DNA of 64,000 nt from UBA6614 sp002433235 (GTDB lineage: Bacteria; Verrucomicrobiota; Verrucomicrobiia; Limisphaerales; UBA1100). The stretch is taken from positions 1-64,000 of the forward strand of contig DJHS01000059.1 of NCBI GenBank assembly GCA_002433235.1, written 5' to 3'. Below the pieces are notes generated by a model that worked only from the letters and a program-made list of their open reading frames with translations, made no database searches and had not been told where the DNA came from. Positions 9,774 to 18,636 of the stretch are shown one piece after another; position 1 is the stretch's first letter; the number at the start of each line of letters is the position of its first letter. The position numbers and the translations under genes were made by a program.

Positions 9774-11879
9774 TTATTCCAAGGCCACGTCAATCACCTT
9801 GCCATCGCGCAGCCGAAACGTGGCGGACTGGAATCGTTTGTTGTTGCGCACGTCGTGAATTTGCAGCCCTCGATAGGTCCATGCCGCCGGCAATTCCACA
9901 TCCGGCGTACCAAACGCAATCCTCAACATGGTCACCGGGTACCCCAAGTAGGCCTGGTCAATGGGCCGCTGCCCCGTTCCCACCGTCCACACCACCGACC
10001 GGCCCAGTGCCTTGGCGGCCACCGCCCCCACCTTGGGCGACCCATCCATGTTCCAGTTTGCCAAAACCCGCTGCTGGCCCGAGAAATCCCATTCCCGCCA
10101 CTGCACCCGGTTGCCCGCGTTGTAAACCCCCTCGCTCTCCCGTTGCCCGTCCGCGTACCATGTCTTAACCGTGCCCGCCAAGCCCCCACTGCGGCAATTC
10201 CAAGTCATTTGCTTGGTCCCGTTCGCGTGCAATGACTGCCATTCACCCTCCCGTTTTCCCTTCACGTAACGTCCAAAAATTCTCTCACGTCCATTCGGAT
10301 GCCATCCTTTCCACATTCCCTCCCTGAGCCCGTTCGCGTATTCCCCCTCCAGTTTTTCCATCCCGTTCGTGTGCCATTCATTCCAAATCCCGTGCCGATT
10401 TCCGTCCACGTAAATCCCCTGCATCAGCTTCCGCCCGTTCGCACCCCACGCTCGATGCACTCCCTCCGGCACTCCCTTCACCAGTTCCCCTTCATAAGCT
10501 TTCACTTCATTCGTGTGAAAATCCACCAGCAACCCACTGTATGCCTCTTGGCTGCCCTTCACAAACCACTGCCCTTCGTCTCCCTCGAACAATTCCGCAC
10601 CCGATCCCAGCACTCCACCCTTCGCATCCCTTTTCTCAATCCTGTTAAAATCCGTCCTCTCCGTAATCTTTGCCAATGCATTTGTGTTCGCCTTGATTTC
10701 TGCCTGCCCACCCGTCGGGTCTTCCTCTCCCCCCCAATTACCCCAGATCCACTGCCCCACGATCAACAACAAGCAAACTGCCGCAGCCGCGTACAACTTT
10801 GTTGAAACCCCACCTTCCTCAGGCTCCAACTCGGGAACCCCGGTTTTTAATGGCACCGTTGACTTTTTTCCCGCACCACCTTCCGCCGCTTTCGCCGGCG
10901 CGGGCTTTGCCTTGGCCACCTCCGGCTTGCCACTCCGCTCCTCTTTGAGCGCGGCCTTCTCCGCCACCGGCCTTTCCCCCGGCCGCTTGGAGGCCGCCGG
11001 TGCCTTGGACTCTCCCGCGGGCACGGATTCATTCGAGACGCCCCAATCCCACGGATCCCCTGTCTTCAATTGCGAACTCTTGCCCACCATGCGAATCCAT
11101 TCCGCCACCAAGTACGCCCTTTGCGGGCGGTTGCGTGGATCCTTCTCCAGACACCGCGCCACCAGCGTATCCACGTAACCCGGCACATCCCCGGGCAAGC
11201 CCAGCTTTTTGCGCCGCTCCGAAACTGTCTCCGGCTTTTCCTTCAGCGCCTGCTCCATGATGTCCCCGTCATGGAATGGCGTTTGCCCGGTCATCAGTTG
11301 AAAGATCGTCGTGCCCACCGAATAAATGTCATCCGTTGCCCGCGGTGGCTCATTGCGGATCTGCTGCGGGCTCATGTAATTCAACGTGCCGCTCACGTTA
11401 TGCAGCAACATCGTCGTCTTCCATGTCTCCGACATCACCGCCGCAATGCCAAAATCCATCAGCCGCAGGTTGCCTGTCTCATCAACCATCAGGTTGCTCG
11501 GGTTCACATCCCGATGCGCAATGTGAAGCCGATGCGCATGTTCCAGACCGTCACAAAGCTGGGTCATGTAATTCTTGATCTTGTCCCACGTTAGAAAACC
11601 GCGTGCCGCCGCCTTGCCCACTTGCTCAAGATTCGTACCCTTCACATACTCCAGGGTAATGAAAGGCTGTTCCCCTTCCAGCTGCCAGAATTCATGCACA
11701 TGAATAATGTTCGGGTGTCCAATCTGGCGCGTGCGCAACACCTCCCGTTGCAGCGCCGCTAGCATCTCCGGAGTCTGCGTCACCTGCGGTGCCATCAACT
11801 TGATCGCCACGGGCGCACTCAGGTTTAAATCCTGCGCCAGCCACACCACGCTCAACCCTCCCGTTCCCAGCTCCCGCAC
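9774..11879 (-). CDS. Membrane Ser/Thr protein kinase with exported MORN/YwqK-like repeats (5' end probably frameshifted)
   Basis: From the GTG at 11879 the frame begins at RELGTGGLSVVWLA, inside the glycine loop, so the first kinase strand is missing. The missing FEL lies just upstream in frame, but a stop codon sits eight codons before it. Catalytic parts are intact: VAIK (K27), HRDVNPSN (122-129) and DFG (142-144). An Ala/Lys/Pro-rich linker (about 285-355) leads to one membrane helix (about 362-380). The outer part has six or so repeats such as YVDGNRHGIWNEWHTNG, like MORN/YwqK repeats. Deleting one G from the G7 run at about 11890-11896 fuses it to the FHA frame upstream. It probably senses something at the envelope and phosphorylates cytoplasmic targets. 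Confidence 0.85.
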   Translation of the reverse strand: MRELGTGGLSVVWLAQDLNLSAPVAIKLMAPQVTQTPEMLAALQREVLRTRQIGHPNIIHVHEFWQLEGEQPFITLEYVKGTNLEQVGKAAARGFLTWDKIKNYMTQLCDGLEHAHRLHIAHRDVNPSNLMVDETGNLRLMDFGIAAVMSETWKTTMLLHNVSGTLNYMSPQQIRNEPPRATDDIYSVGTTIFQLMTGQTPFHDGDIMEQALKEKPETVSERRKKLGLPGDVPGYVDTLVARCLEKDPRNRPQRAYLVAEWIRMVGKSSQLKTGDPWDWGVSNESVPAGESKAPAASKRPGERPVAEKAALKEERSGKPEVAKAKPAPAKAAEGGAGKKSTVPLKTGVPELEPEEGGVSTKLYAAAAVCLLLIVGQWIWGNWGGEEDPTGGQAEIKANTNALAKITERTDFNRIEKRDAKGGVLGSGAELFEGDEGQWFVKGSQEAYSGLLVDFHTNEVKAYEGELVKGVPEGVHRAWGANGRKLMQGIYVDGNRHGIWNEWHTNGMEKLEGEYANGLREGMWKGWHPNGRERIFGRYVKGKREGEWQSLHANGTKQMTWNCRSGGLAGTVKTWYADGQRESEGVYNAGNRVQWREWDFSGQQRVLANWNMDGSPKVGAVAAKALGRSVVWTVGTGQRPIDQAYLGYPVTMLRIAFGTPDVELPAAWTYRGLQIHDVRNNKRFQSATFRLRDGKVIDVALE

Positions 11880-11883
11880 CAGC

Positions 11884-12255
11884 TCAAAGCGCCCCCCCGC
11901 CCAGCTTCATCCCCGCCTCTACCCTAGACCCCGCAGATGTGAACCCAGTCCCTCCGCCACCGAACTCCAGAAACATGTCCCCAATCTGGATTTTGTCAGA
12001 AACAGAAACCGCCACCCGCCCATGCACCCGCATGCCATTGACATAGGTTCCCGCCGTGCTTCTCAAGTCCTCCAGTTCCAGCCCCTCCCTGCCTTGATAC
12101 AACTTTGCGTGATGACGCGAAACATACTGCGTGTTGATGGCAATCAGGTTATCCGGCGCCCGCCCAATCAGGAACTCCCCCTCCCCCACCAAGTGCTGCG
12201 CCAGAATATTCCCGGCGCCATCCTTGATCGTCACCTTGGTCGTGATAGTCGCCAT
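11884..12255 (-). CDS. FHA domain protein, probably the N-terminus of the adjacent kinase
   Basis: The start at ATG 12253-12255 gives MATITTKVTIKDG and a compact FHA domain; an in-frame extension to 12375 has no such character. FHA landmarks are present: GR (31-32), SRHH (46-49) and TYVNGMRV, which bind phosphothreonine peptides. The frame ends MKLGGGAL and then a stop immediately after a run of seven Gs. Reading that run with six Gs gives MKLGGGRFELVRELG, a normal kinase opening, so FHA and kinase are probably one polypeptide of about 830 residues. If separate, the FHA protein would still be an obvious partner of the kinase. Confidence 0.85.
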   Translation of the reverse strand: MATITTKVTIKDGAGNILAQHLVGEGEFLIGRAPDNLIAINTQYVSRHHAKLYQGREGLELEDLRSTAGTYVNGMRVHGRVAVSVSDKIQIGDMFLEFGGGGTGFTSAGSRVEAGMKLGGGAL

Positions 12256-12420
12256 GCCGGGAATCCCGCCGCGCCTTTTAACCAAGCTACAACAGCCGAC
12301 GGAAAGTCGATCTACATATGACCCATCCCTTAAAATGTCCAGCCGCCCGCCCGTTGTCCGGGTTGACGCTGGCACATATTACACAGTCCCTCGAAGACAC
12401 AAATCGGGAAAAGAAGAAAA

Positions 12421-12496
12421 TGGTGGAGCCAAGGAGGATCGAACTCCTGACCTCGTGAATGCCATTCACGCGCTCTACCAACTGAGCTATGACCCC
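12421..12496 (-). tRNA. tRNA-Ala (anticodon GGC)
   Basis: Read on the minus strand from 12496, a full cloverleaf folds. The acceptor stem GGGGTCA pairs with TGGCTCC, including the G3-U70 wobble pair that marks alanine tRNAs. The D arm is GCTC...GAGC, the anticodon loop is ATGGCAT with anticodon GGC, and the T arm is AGGAG-TTCGATC-CTCCT. The CCA end is encoded (12421-12423). Confidence 0.97.
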
Positions 12497-12547
12497 ACGT
12501 GCGGGCGGGAGTATGCGAAAGGACCCGCAACGACGTCAAGGGATTCG

Positions 12548-12572
12548 TAGCGCAGGTTCCAAACCTGCGCTA
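12548..12572. repeat. Perfect 11 bp palindromic element between tRNA-Ala and sufT
   Basis: TAGCGCAGGTT and its exact reverse complement AACCTGCGCTA are separated by CCA. It lies 24 bp beyond the sufT stop, so it could act as an mRNA 3' hairpin, but there is no T tract. The look is that of a REP-like dispersed element. Confidence 0.7.
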
Positions 12573-12596
12573 TCCGGTCTCATCCAATCGACCGCT

Positions 12597-13121
12597 TCAA
12601 AGTCCGAGCACTTTGCGACCTTCCTCGGTGATCATGGATTGATGCCAAGGCGGATCCCACACCACTTCCACATCGGCCTCTTCCACGCCGCCCAATTGCA
12701 GGATTTTGCCCTGCGCATCGGCCGCAATGGTCGGCCCCATACCACACCCTGGGGCGGTCAGGGTCATTTTCACCTGAACTCGATTGCCACCGCCGTCGAT
12801 TTCCTCCACCACAGTATCGTAAACCAGCCCCAGATCCACGATGTTCACGGGAATCTCCGGATCAAAGCAGGTCTTCAACACTTCTGTGACCGCCTCGGAA
12901 GTCACGGGCCCATCCATTGCAGTCGCACTTTCAGGTATATTAAATCCCAGCGCGTCGGCGTCCTGCGCGCCGATGCGGTAAAGACCTGCCCCGGCGCGCA
13001 CGGTGTATGTCCCGCCTAGTGTCTGAGTAATGTCAACCACGGCTCCCTTGCCCAAGGTGGCCTTGGTACCATCTGGAATTTGAATGGCCTCACAATCGCG
13101 GCTTAACTCTATCGTTTGCAT
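12597..13121 (-). CDS. sufT: Putative Fe-S cluster assembly protein SufT (DUF59/MIP18 family)
   Basis: This is a 174-residue protein. The N-terminal part (about 1-65) has GGTYTVRAGAGLYRIGAQDADALGF, typical of the SufT extension, and the C-terminal part (about 80-174) is a DUF59 domain with DPEIPVNIVDLGLVYD and the conserved TAPGCGMGP cysteine. SufT proteins help mature iron-sulphur proteins. No other suf genes are in the window. It lies 13 bp after the DUF1501 gene on the same strand and is probably on that transcript. Confidence 0.9.
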   Translation of the reverse strand: MQTIELSRDCEAIQIPDGTKATLGKGAVVDITQTLGGTYTVRAGAGLYRIGAQDADALGFNIPESATAMDGPVTSEAVTEVLKTCFDPEIPVNIVDLGLVYDTVVEEIDGGGNRVQVKMTLTAPGCGMGPTIAADAQGKILQLGGVEEADVEVVWDPPWHQSMITEEGRKVLGL

Positions 13122-13134
13122 GAATTAGTTGTGT

Positions 13135-14553
13135 TCAGGCGATAATGTCATGGACGACATGGCCGTGGACATCCGTCAACCTAAAGTCCCGCCCGGCATG
13201 CCGAAAGGTGAGCTTTTCGTGGTCAAACCCCATCAGGTGGAGAATGGTGGCGTGAAGGTCATGGACATGCATGACATTTTCGACCGCACGAAAGCCAAAT
13301 TCATCGGTGGCACCATAGGCCATCCCGCCCCGCACACCGCCGCCGGCCAGCCACATGCTGAAGCCGTGGTGGTTATGGTCGCGACCATTCACCTTGCCGG
13401 CGTTGCTGCCGGGCTTGGGCAGCTCCACGGTCGGAGTGCGGCCAAATTCACCGCCCCACATCACCAGCGTATCTTCCAGCAATCCGCGTGACTTTAAATC
13501 AGACAACAACGCACCGATGGCCTGGTCGCATTCGCGGGCCAGGTTGCGATGGCCCGTCTCCAGATCGTCGTGCTGGTCCCATGGCTGGCTGTTCCCGTGC
13601 CACACCTGCACAAACCGCACACCACGCTCCACCAACCGGCGCGCGATTAGAATCTGCCTTGCCTGTATACCATCCCCGTAGGCACGCCGCACGTGTTCCG
13701 GCTCGCGATTGATGTTAAAGGCATCAGTGGCCTCCAACTGCATCCGATAGGCCAGTTCAAACGAGTGAATGCTAGCCTCAAGTTGGGATTCATTTTGCCG
13801 GGCCTTGGCATGGCGTTCGTTGATGCGCCGCAACAAGTCCAGTTGCCGGCGCTGTTCCTCCAGACTCATGCGTGGGTTGCGGATGTGCCGAATCAAATCC
13901 TCCACCTTGCGCTTGCGCGTGTCGATGTAGGTTCCCTGATATACGCCGGGCAGGAAGGAACACTGCCAATTCTGGGATTCCTGAATGGGATAGCCTGGGC
14001 ACATGGCAATGAAGCCGGGCAGGTTTTGATTCTCCGTCCCCAAGCCGTAGGTGAGCCATGAGCCCATGCTTGGGCGCGTGAGGATGGATTCGCCGCAGTT
14101 CATCAGCATCAGCGATGGCTCGTGGTTGGGCACATCCGCGCGCATCGAGCGCAGCACACAAATATCATCCATATGCCTGGCCGTGTGCGGGAAAATCTCA
14201 CTGACCGGCAAACCGCTTTGGCCATGACGGGCAAATTGGTACGGGCACGGAAATGCAGAGCCCGTTTTCCGTTCGGTTGGCAAATTCGGCATCGGCAACA
14301 TTTTGCCGGCGAACTTTTGCAGCGACGGCTTGGGATCAAAGGTATCCACATGCGAAGGCCCCCCGTTCATGAACAGGTGGATGATTCGCTTGGCGCGCGG
14401 CCTGAAATGTGGCGCCTTGGGCAACAGCGGATTGCCTCGGGCCATCAAGTTGCCTAGCCCAAGCGCGCCCAAGCCCATGCCCGCGCGCGACAGAAATTCG
14501 CGGCGCGTATAACCAAGATGCTCAGGATTGAAGGGATGATGACCCACGGACAA
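13135..14553 (-). CDS. DUF1501 domain protein with Tat signal
   Basis: This 472-residue protein begins with a twin-arginine signal (YTRREFLSRAGMGLGALGLG), so it is exported folded. The rest is DUF1501, an alkaline phosphatase/sulfatase-like fold, with HLFMNGGPSHVDTFDPKPSL near the N-terminus, DTLVMWGGEFGRTPT and GRDHNHHGFSMWLAGGG. DUF1501 proteins are very common in Planctomycetota and Verrucomicrobiota, nearly always beside a PSD1 protein, as here (17 bp downstream of it). Their activity has not been settled; links to sulfated polysaccharide use have been proposed. Confidence 0.93.
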   Translation of the reverse strand: MSVGHHPFNPEHLGYTRREFLSRAGMGLGALGLGNLMARGNPLLPKAPHFRPRAKRIIHLFMNGGPSHVDTFDPKPSLQKFAGKMLPMPNLPTERKTGSAFPCPYQFARHGQSGLPVSEIFPHTARHMDDICVLRSMRADVPNHEPSLMLMNCGESILTRPSMGSWLTYGLGTENQNLPGFIAMCPGYPIQESQNWQCSFLPGVYQGTYIDTRKRKVEDLIRHIRNPRMSLEEQRRQLDLLRRINERHAKARQNESQLEASIHSFELAYRMQLEATDAFNINREPEHVRRAYGDGIQARQILIARRLVERGVRFVQVWHGNSQPWDQHDDLETGHRNLARECDQAIGALLSDLKSRGLLEDTLVMWGGEFGRTPTVELPKPGSNAGKVNGRDHNHHGFSMWLAGGGVRGGMAYGATDEFGFRAVENVMHVHDLHATILHLMGFDHEKLTFRHAGRDFRLTDVHGHVVHDIIA

Positions 14554-14570
14554 AGGGTACTGACGAACGA

Positions 14571-16946
14571 TCAGTCGATGAAGCGAAATTCGTTGGAAAG
14601 AAACAACACTTGCGCCAGTTGGGCAAAGGCTTCGCTTCGCTTTTCACTCGGCGCGCCATCGAGGTAAGCCATCGCGTCCCGCATTTCCCCAGCGGTGGGA
14701 TTGCGCTGATGGATTTTTCGGTACAACAGTTTCACCTGTTTAGCTCCCAGCTCCCCCTGCCCATCCGCACTCTTTAAAAACTGCCCGGATTGACCCTGCA
14801 AGAACGGGCTGTTCATCAGGAACAACGCCTGCTGCGGCACGATATTCTCAAACCTTTCCGGACAATGGGCATCCGGACTGGCAAAATCGAAGGTACGGAA
14901 AACGTCCGGCAGATTTTGCCGATCAATAAAACCGTAAAGGGTGCGGCGCGGCGTCGTGGGATGTCTGGCAATATCTACCGGACGGCCGCCCACGGCTAAG
15001 TCCAGTTGGCCACTGGCCGACAGGATGCTGTCCCGCATGGCCTCGAAACTCAGCCGTTGACGCTTCATTTTCCAAAGGAGGGCATTGTCCGGATCCGTGC
15101 CCGCGCACTCAGAGCGATTCATACTGGATTGCTGATAGGTTGCGGACAGGAGAATCAAGCGGTGCAGTTTTTTGATCGACCAGCCCTCGGCCACGAAACG
15201 CGCCGCCAGCCAATCCAGCAACCGCGGATGCGTCGGCCGCTCGGCACGCAGACCGAAGTCGCTGGGCGTGGTTACTAGGCCGCGGCCAAAGTGATGCGCC
15301 CAAACGCGGTTCACCAATACCCGCGCGGTCAGCGGATTTTCTAGATGTGCGATGGCCTCGGCCAGTTCCAGACGGCCACTGCCCCGGGCAAACGGTTTGC
15401 GATCGGGCGCCAAATGCTTGAGAAATTGCCGGGGCACCTTGGGGCCACGATTGTGCCGACTGCCACGCACGTAGATGTAGGGCTCCACCGGGCGCGGCTT
15501 GTCATTCAGCACATGCGCGCGCGGCGGCGAGCCCGGATGTGTCGCCGCCAGTTTACCCAACTGGGAACGCATGGTCCGCAACTGGTTCCGTTTTCCAAAA
15601 AGCAAGCTGTTGGGGTCGCCCTCACCCAGATTTTCCGGAACCGTGGCCGGTGTGCCGGGACCCAGCACAACCAAGCGAATCGCCTCCCAATTGGCATCAG
15701 GCAGCCCCTCGGCATCAGGGTGTTTTTTGCGGAGCTCATTCCAGCGCTTCTCCGATTCCTTGAAAAGCGCAGAGTATAGTGCCGCCAAGTCCTTTCCCGC
15801 CGCGGCATTTGCCACCAAAGGATTGCCGCCCTCCTTTGCTCCAAACCACTTCAGAAAAACGGGGTGCTTTTCCGCTTTCCACCTCACCAGTGCGCGCTGC
15901 CAGTTGCGAAAGGCGATGGCATTCAGCTTCCGCTGGGTCAGCCATGTATCGAGTGCCTTGCCGGTCAATTTTTTACGCGCGACCTCACGAACCGCCTGCA
16001 TATATTCACCCGCCCGGCGGCGTAGTTCCGCGCGCCCCTTGGCGTATGTCTCCCGGCGAAAGGCCTCAATGGCGGCCTCGCGTCCGGCTTTTTCCTTAAG
16101 ATACTCCGCGTGGCGTGGGGACGGCGGACCACCCAGTTTCGGCAAATCTTCCGGCTCCATGCTGCTGGCAAAAACGCCGTGCAGCGAATAGTAATCCGCC
16201 GTTGGCACTGGGTCATATTTGTGATCGTGACAGCGTGCACAGGTGACGGTCAATCCCATGAAGCCGCGCGTAACGACGTCGATGCGATCGTCGATGATAT
16301 CATCCTGCCTGTTCAAAAACCGGCGACCCAAGGTCAGGAAACCCATCGCCGCTAGCGCACGCTTGTCATCACCCAAGTTCAGGTGATCCGCCGCAATCTG
16401 CTCGAGAATAAACCGATTGAACGGCAGGTCTTCATTAAAGGACCGTACAACATAATCGCGGTAGGTGTACGAGTAGGGGTATCGCCGGTCCACACCCACG
16501 CCCACGTAGCCCTTGTTGTCCGCGTAACGCGCGACATCCAGCCAATGCCGCCCCCAGTGCTCGCCGTAGTGCGGGGAGGCCAGCAGGCGATCCACCAACC
16601 GCGGCCAGGCATCGGGCGCCTTGTCCGCCTCAAAACGACGCACATTATCAAAGGTGGGCGGAAGACCAGTGAGCCCCAGCGTCGCCCGGCGGATGAGTGC
16701 ATGGCGTTCAGCCCGCGGCGAAGGCGACCAGCCGCGTGATTCCAATCGTGCCAGCACAAACCGATCCACCGGCGTACGCACCCATTTGCCTCCCTGTACC
16801 GATGGCAGGGGTGGTTCTTTAACTGGCTGAAACGCCCAGTGGGTCCGGACCTTTTCCGGCGGCGACAATGGCGGTGAATGCGCGCCCCATGCAAAAGTGG
16901 AAAGCAACAGGCAGCCACCCGCGACAGCTGGACCACCCATACTCAC
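14571..16946 (-). CDS. PSD1 protein (DUF1549 + DUF1553)
   Basis: This 791-residue exported protein has a signal peptide ending TFAWGA. DUF1549 occupies roughly residues 45-260 and contains VTCARCHDHKYDPVP, a CxxCH motif that may bind haem. DUF1553 fills the C-terminal part (about 500-760), with NPLTARVLVNRVWAHHFG and ATYQQSSMNR. The usual N-terminal PSCyt1 module is absent. It starts with an ATGA overlap on the upstream lipoprotein gene and is followed by DUF1501, the standard pairing. The role is unknown; the motif and pairing suggest a periplasmic redox or hydrolytic complex. Confidence 0.92.
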   Translation of the reverse strand: MSMGGPAVAGGCLLLSTFAWGAHSPPLSPPEKVRTHWAFQPVKEPPLPSVQGGKWVRTPVDRFVLARLESRGWSPSPRAERHALIRRATLGLTGLPPTFDNVRRFEADKAPDAWPRLVDRLLASPHYGEHWGRHWLDVARYADNKGYVGVGVDRRYPYSYTYRDYVVRSFNEDLPFNRFILEQIAADHLNLGDDKRALAAMGFLTLGRRFLNRQDDIIDDRIDVVTRGFMGLTVTCARCHDHKYDPVPTADYYSLHGVFASSMEPEDLPKLGGPPSPRHAEYLKEKAGREAAIEAFRRETYAKGRAELRRRAGEYMQAVREVARKKLTGKALDTWLTQRKLNAIAFRNWQRALVRWKAEKHPVFLKWFGAKEGGNPLVANAAAGKDLAALYSALFKESEKRWNELRKKHPDAEGLPDANWEAIRLVVLGPGTPATVPENLGEGDPNSLLFGKRNQLRTMRSQLGKLAATHPGSPPRAHVLNDKPRPVEPYIYVRGSRHNRGPKVPRQFLKHLAPDRKPFARGSGRLELAEAIAHLENPLTARVLVNRVWAHHFGRGLVTTPSDFGLRAERPTHPRLLDWLAARFVAEGWSIKKLHRLILLSATYQQSSMNRSECAGTDPDNALLWKMKRQRLSFEAMRDSILSASGQLDLAVGGRPVDIARHPTTPRRTLYGFIDRQNLPDVFRTFDFASPDAHCPERFENIVPQQALFLMNSPFLQGQSGQFLKSADGQGELGAKQVKLLYRKIHQRNPTAGEMRDAMAYLDGAPSEKRSEAFAQLAQVLFLSNEFRFID

Positions 16947-18361
16947 TTTCGCTCGAATCGAGGACGCACCGTCAAACCGCGAATAGTCACACCCCCCGGC
17001 ACTGCGTTGATTGAACCACTATCGAGTCGAAAAACCCTCACGTCACCAGCCGCTCCCGGCTCCACTGCCTGTTCCACCAGCGTATTCCAAAGCGCGCCCT
17101 CCACCGCTCCCTGCAACCGCTGAACGCCGCCACTGCGCGGGCTGGGCTGGCTTTGCGGGTTCAACCGTTGTTGAAGCCTTTGCTCAACCCATTTGATTGT
17201 GCCCTTCAGCTTCGTGTCATCCGCAAACTTGTCCTTATACGCCTGCAACAAGGTCAACTTACGCTGTGTAGCCTCCTTGGTACCGTTGTTGTAGGCCAAG
17301 TTGCTGATCGCGTTGCGCCGAAGGCTCGCCAAACCTGTCTCCTCCATGATCTTACGAAACATCGCCTCCGCCCCGGCGTCTGTGCCCACATACCGGAGCA
17401 CATGATAGGTCAGCGTACTCACGTAACGCGGATCGAGCCTTTCGTCCTGACATGCCGCCGCCAACACCGGGACCGCCCGGGCTCCCAGTGTTCGGTTCAG
17501 ATAACCCACCACATCCGTATCCACCCGGCCATCCTCGCGCACAATCAAGTACTGCGCCACCTCCACAAAAGTTTCATCCTTATACTTGGTCAACAAGCCA
17601 AAGAGATACTTACGATTATAGTAGTCCAGCTTACCCGGCCCCGCGACCTTTGGAGGATCCGCCAGCAAGTCATGCGTCACCGTCAATACCTTGTCGCTGT
17701 ACTTGGGTCCCGACATTTCCTCCAGCAGACGATCCAGCGTGGCCACCTCAATGCCTCGAGCCGTTGTATCCAGCGCCCGCAACAGCGCCCCCTCAGCGTG
17801 TCCGTCCCCGATCCGGGCCAGCACCTCAAACAACCCCATCCGCAACGAAACCGGCAACGCAAATTCCGTGTTCATCGTGTATTGCGCCCGGCCGTTGTAC
17901 GACCACTGGACCTTTTTCGACTGGCCTTCACCCGCCGGCTTGGATTGATTGGAGACGTAACGATAGGTCGGCCCCGTGATGCCGTACTCGATATCCTTGT
18001 TCTCTTCCAGAAACGCCCCAATCGGCAACACCGCATCCGGCCCTACGTTCACCAAGGACTCCAGCAGAAAAATGACCCGGCGCGTATCCAGCGTCTTCGT
18101 TTCCCCAGATAGCGCCAAGGCCTTCAACTCCGCCAGCACCGCATCCGCCAAGCCCCTAACGGCCACGCCTTCCAGCCCCAGCTTCTCCTCCACCTCGCGC
18201 ACCCGCTTCACCAGTCCACGCGTTTTCTCCACCTGTCGCTCCCGAGCCGGCGCCTCATGCTTCTCAAGCCGCTCCCGCGCCGTTCGCGGTTTCCCCGGCC
18301 CCGCCGGCTGATTGCATCCAGCCACCAACAACGCACACCCCATCAAAACAAATTTTTCCAT
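16943..18361 (-). CDS. HEAT-repeat-like lipoprotein
   Basis: I choose the ATG at 18359-18361, which gives a lipoprotein signal (MEKFVLMGCALLVAGC) with lipobox LVAGC; a longer open frame reaches 18421. The mature 460 or so residues are mainly helical and repetitive, with segments such as AVLPIGAFLEENKD, LLRALDTTARGIEVATLDRLLEEM and ARAVPVLAAACQDERL that resemble HEAT/armadillo helices. It is the first gene of a three- to four-gene operon (lipoprotein, PSD1, DUF1501, sufT) and overlaps PSD1 by four bases. It may be a membrane-anchored scaffold for the PSD1/DUF1501 pair; this is inference. Confidence 0.75.
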   Translation of the reverse strand: MEKFVLMGCALLVAGCNQPAGPGKPRTARERLEKHEAPARERQVEKTRGLVKRVREVEEKLGLEGVAVRGLADAVLAELKALALSGETKTLDTRRVIFLLESLVNVGPDAVLPIGAFLEENKDIEYGITGPTYRYVSNQSKPAGEGQSKKVQWSYNGRAQYTMNTEFALPVSLRMGLFEVLARIGDGHAEGALLRALDTTARGIEVATLDRLLEEMSGPKYSDKVLTVTHDLLADPPKVAGPGKLDYYNRKYLFGLLTKYKDETFVEVAQYLIVREDGRVDTDVVGYLNRTLGARAVPVLAAACQDERLDPRYVSTLTYHVLRYVGTDAGAEAMFRKIMEETGLASLRRNAISNLAYNNGTKEATQRKLTLLQAYKDKFADDTKLKGTIKWVEQRLQQRLNPQSQPSPRSGGVQRLQGAVEGALWNTLVEQAVEPGAAGDVRVFRLDSGSINAVPGGVTIRGLTVRPRFERK

Positions 18362-18540
18362 ACTGAACTTCACAACCCTTCGACGCCAAGCATCCCTTAT
18401 TTCCTCACACCCGCAACCCAAAATTTATCCCACCCCACCGTTTTTAACTTACAAAGATTCCTACCAAACAACCCAAGCATCCCGCACGACCCCAAATTTC
18501 CTTGCCCCGCAAATCCGCCAGCGGCTACGGTGCCCGACGC

Positions 18541-18616
18541 GCCAGTGTAGCTCAGTTGGTAGAGCAATGGTTTCGTAAACCATAGGTCACCGGTTCGAGT
18601 CCGGTCACTGGCTCCA
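18541..18616 (+). tRNA. tRNA-Thr (anticodon CGT)
   Basis: A complete cloverleaf folds: acceptor GCCAGTG pairs perfectly with CACTGGC, the D arm is GCTC...GAGC, the anticodon stem is ATGGT/ACCAT with loop TTCGTAA (anticodon CGT), and the T arm is ACCGG-TTCGAGT-CCGGT. CCA is encoded at 18614-18616. Confidence 0.97.
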
Positions 18617-18636
18617 GTTTTCAACCGCACCGCGCC

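Noticed and set aside
9234..10235. 333-codon plus-strand open frame crossing two genes
   Set aside because: It runs antisense to both the hydantoinase and kinase genes, which have clear motifs; its product is Arg/Pro/His-rich noise.
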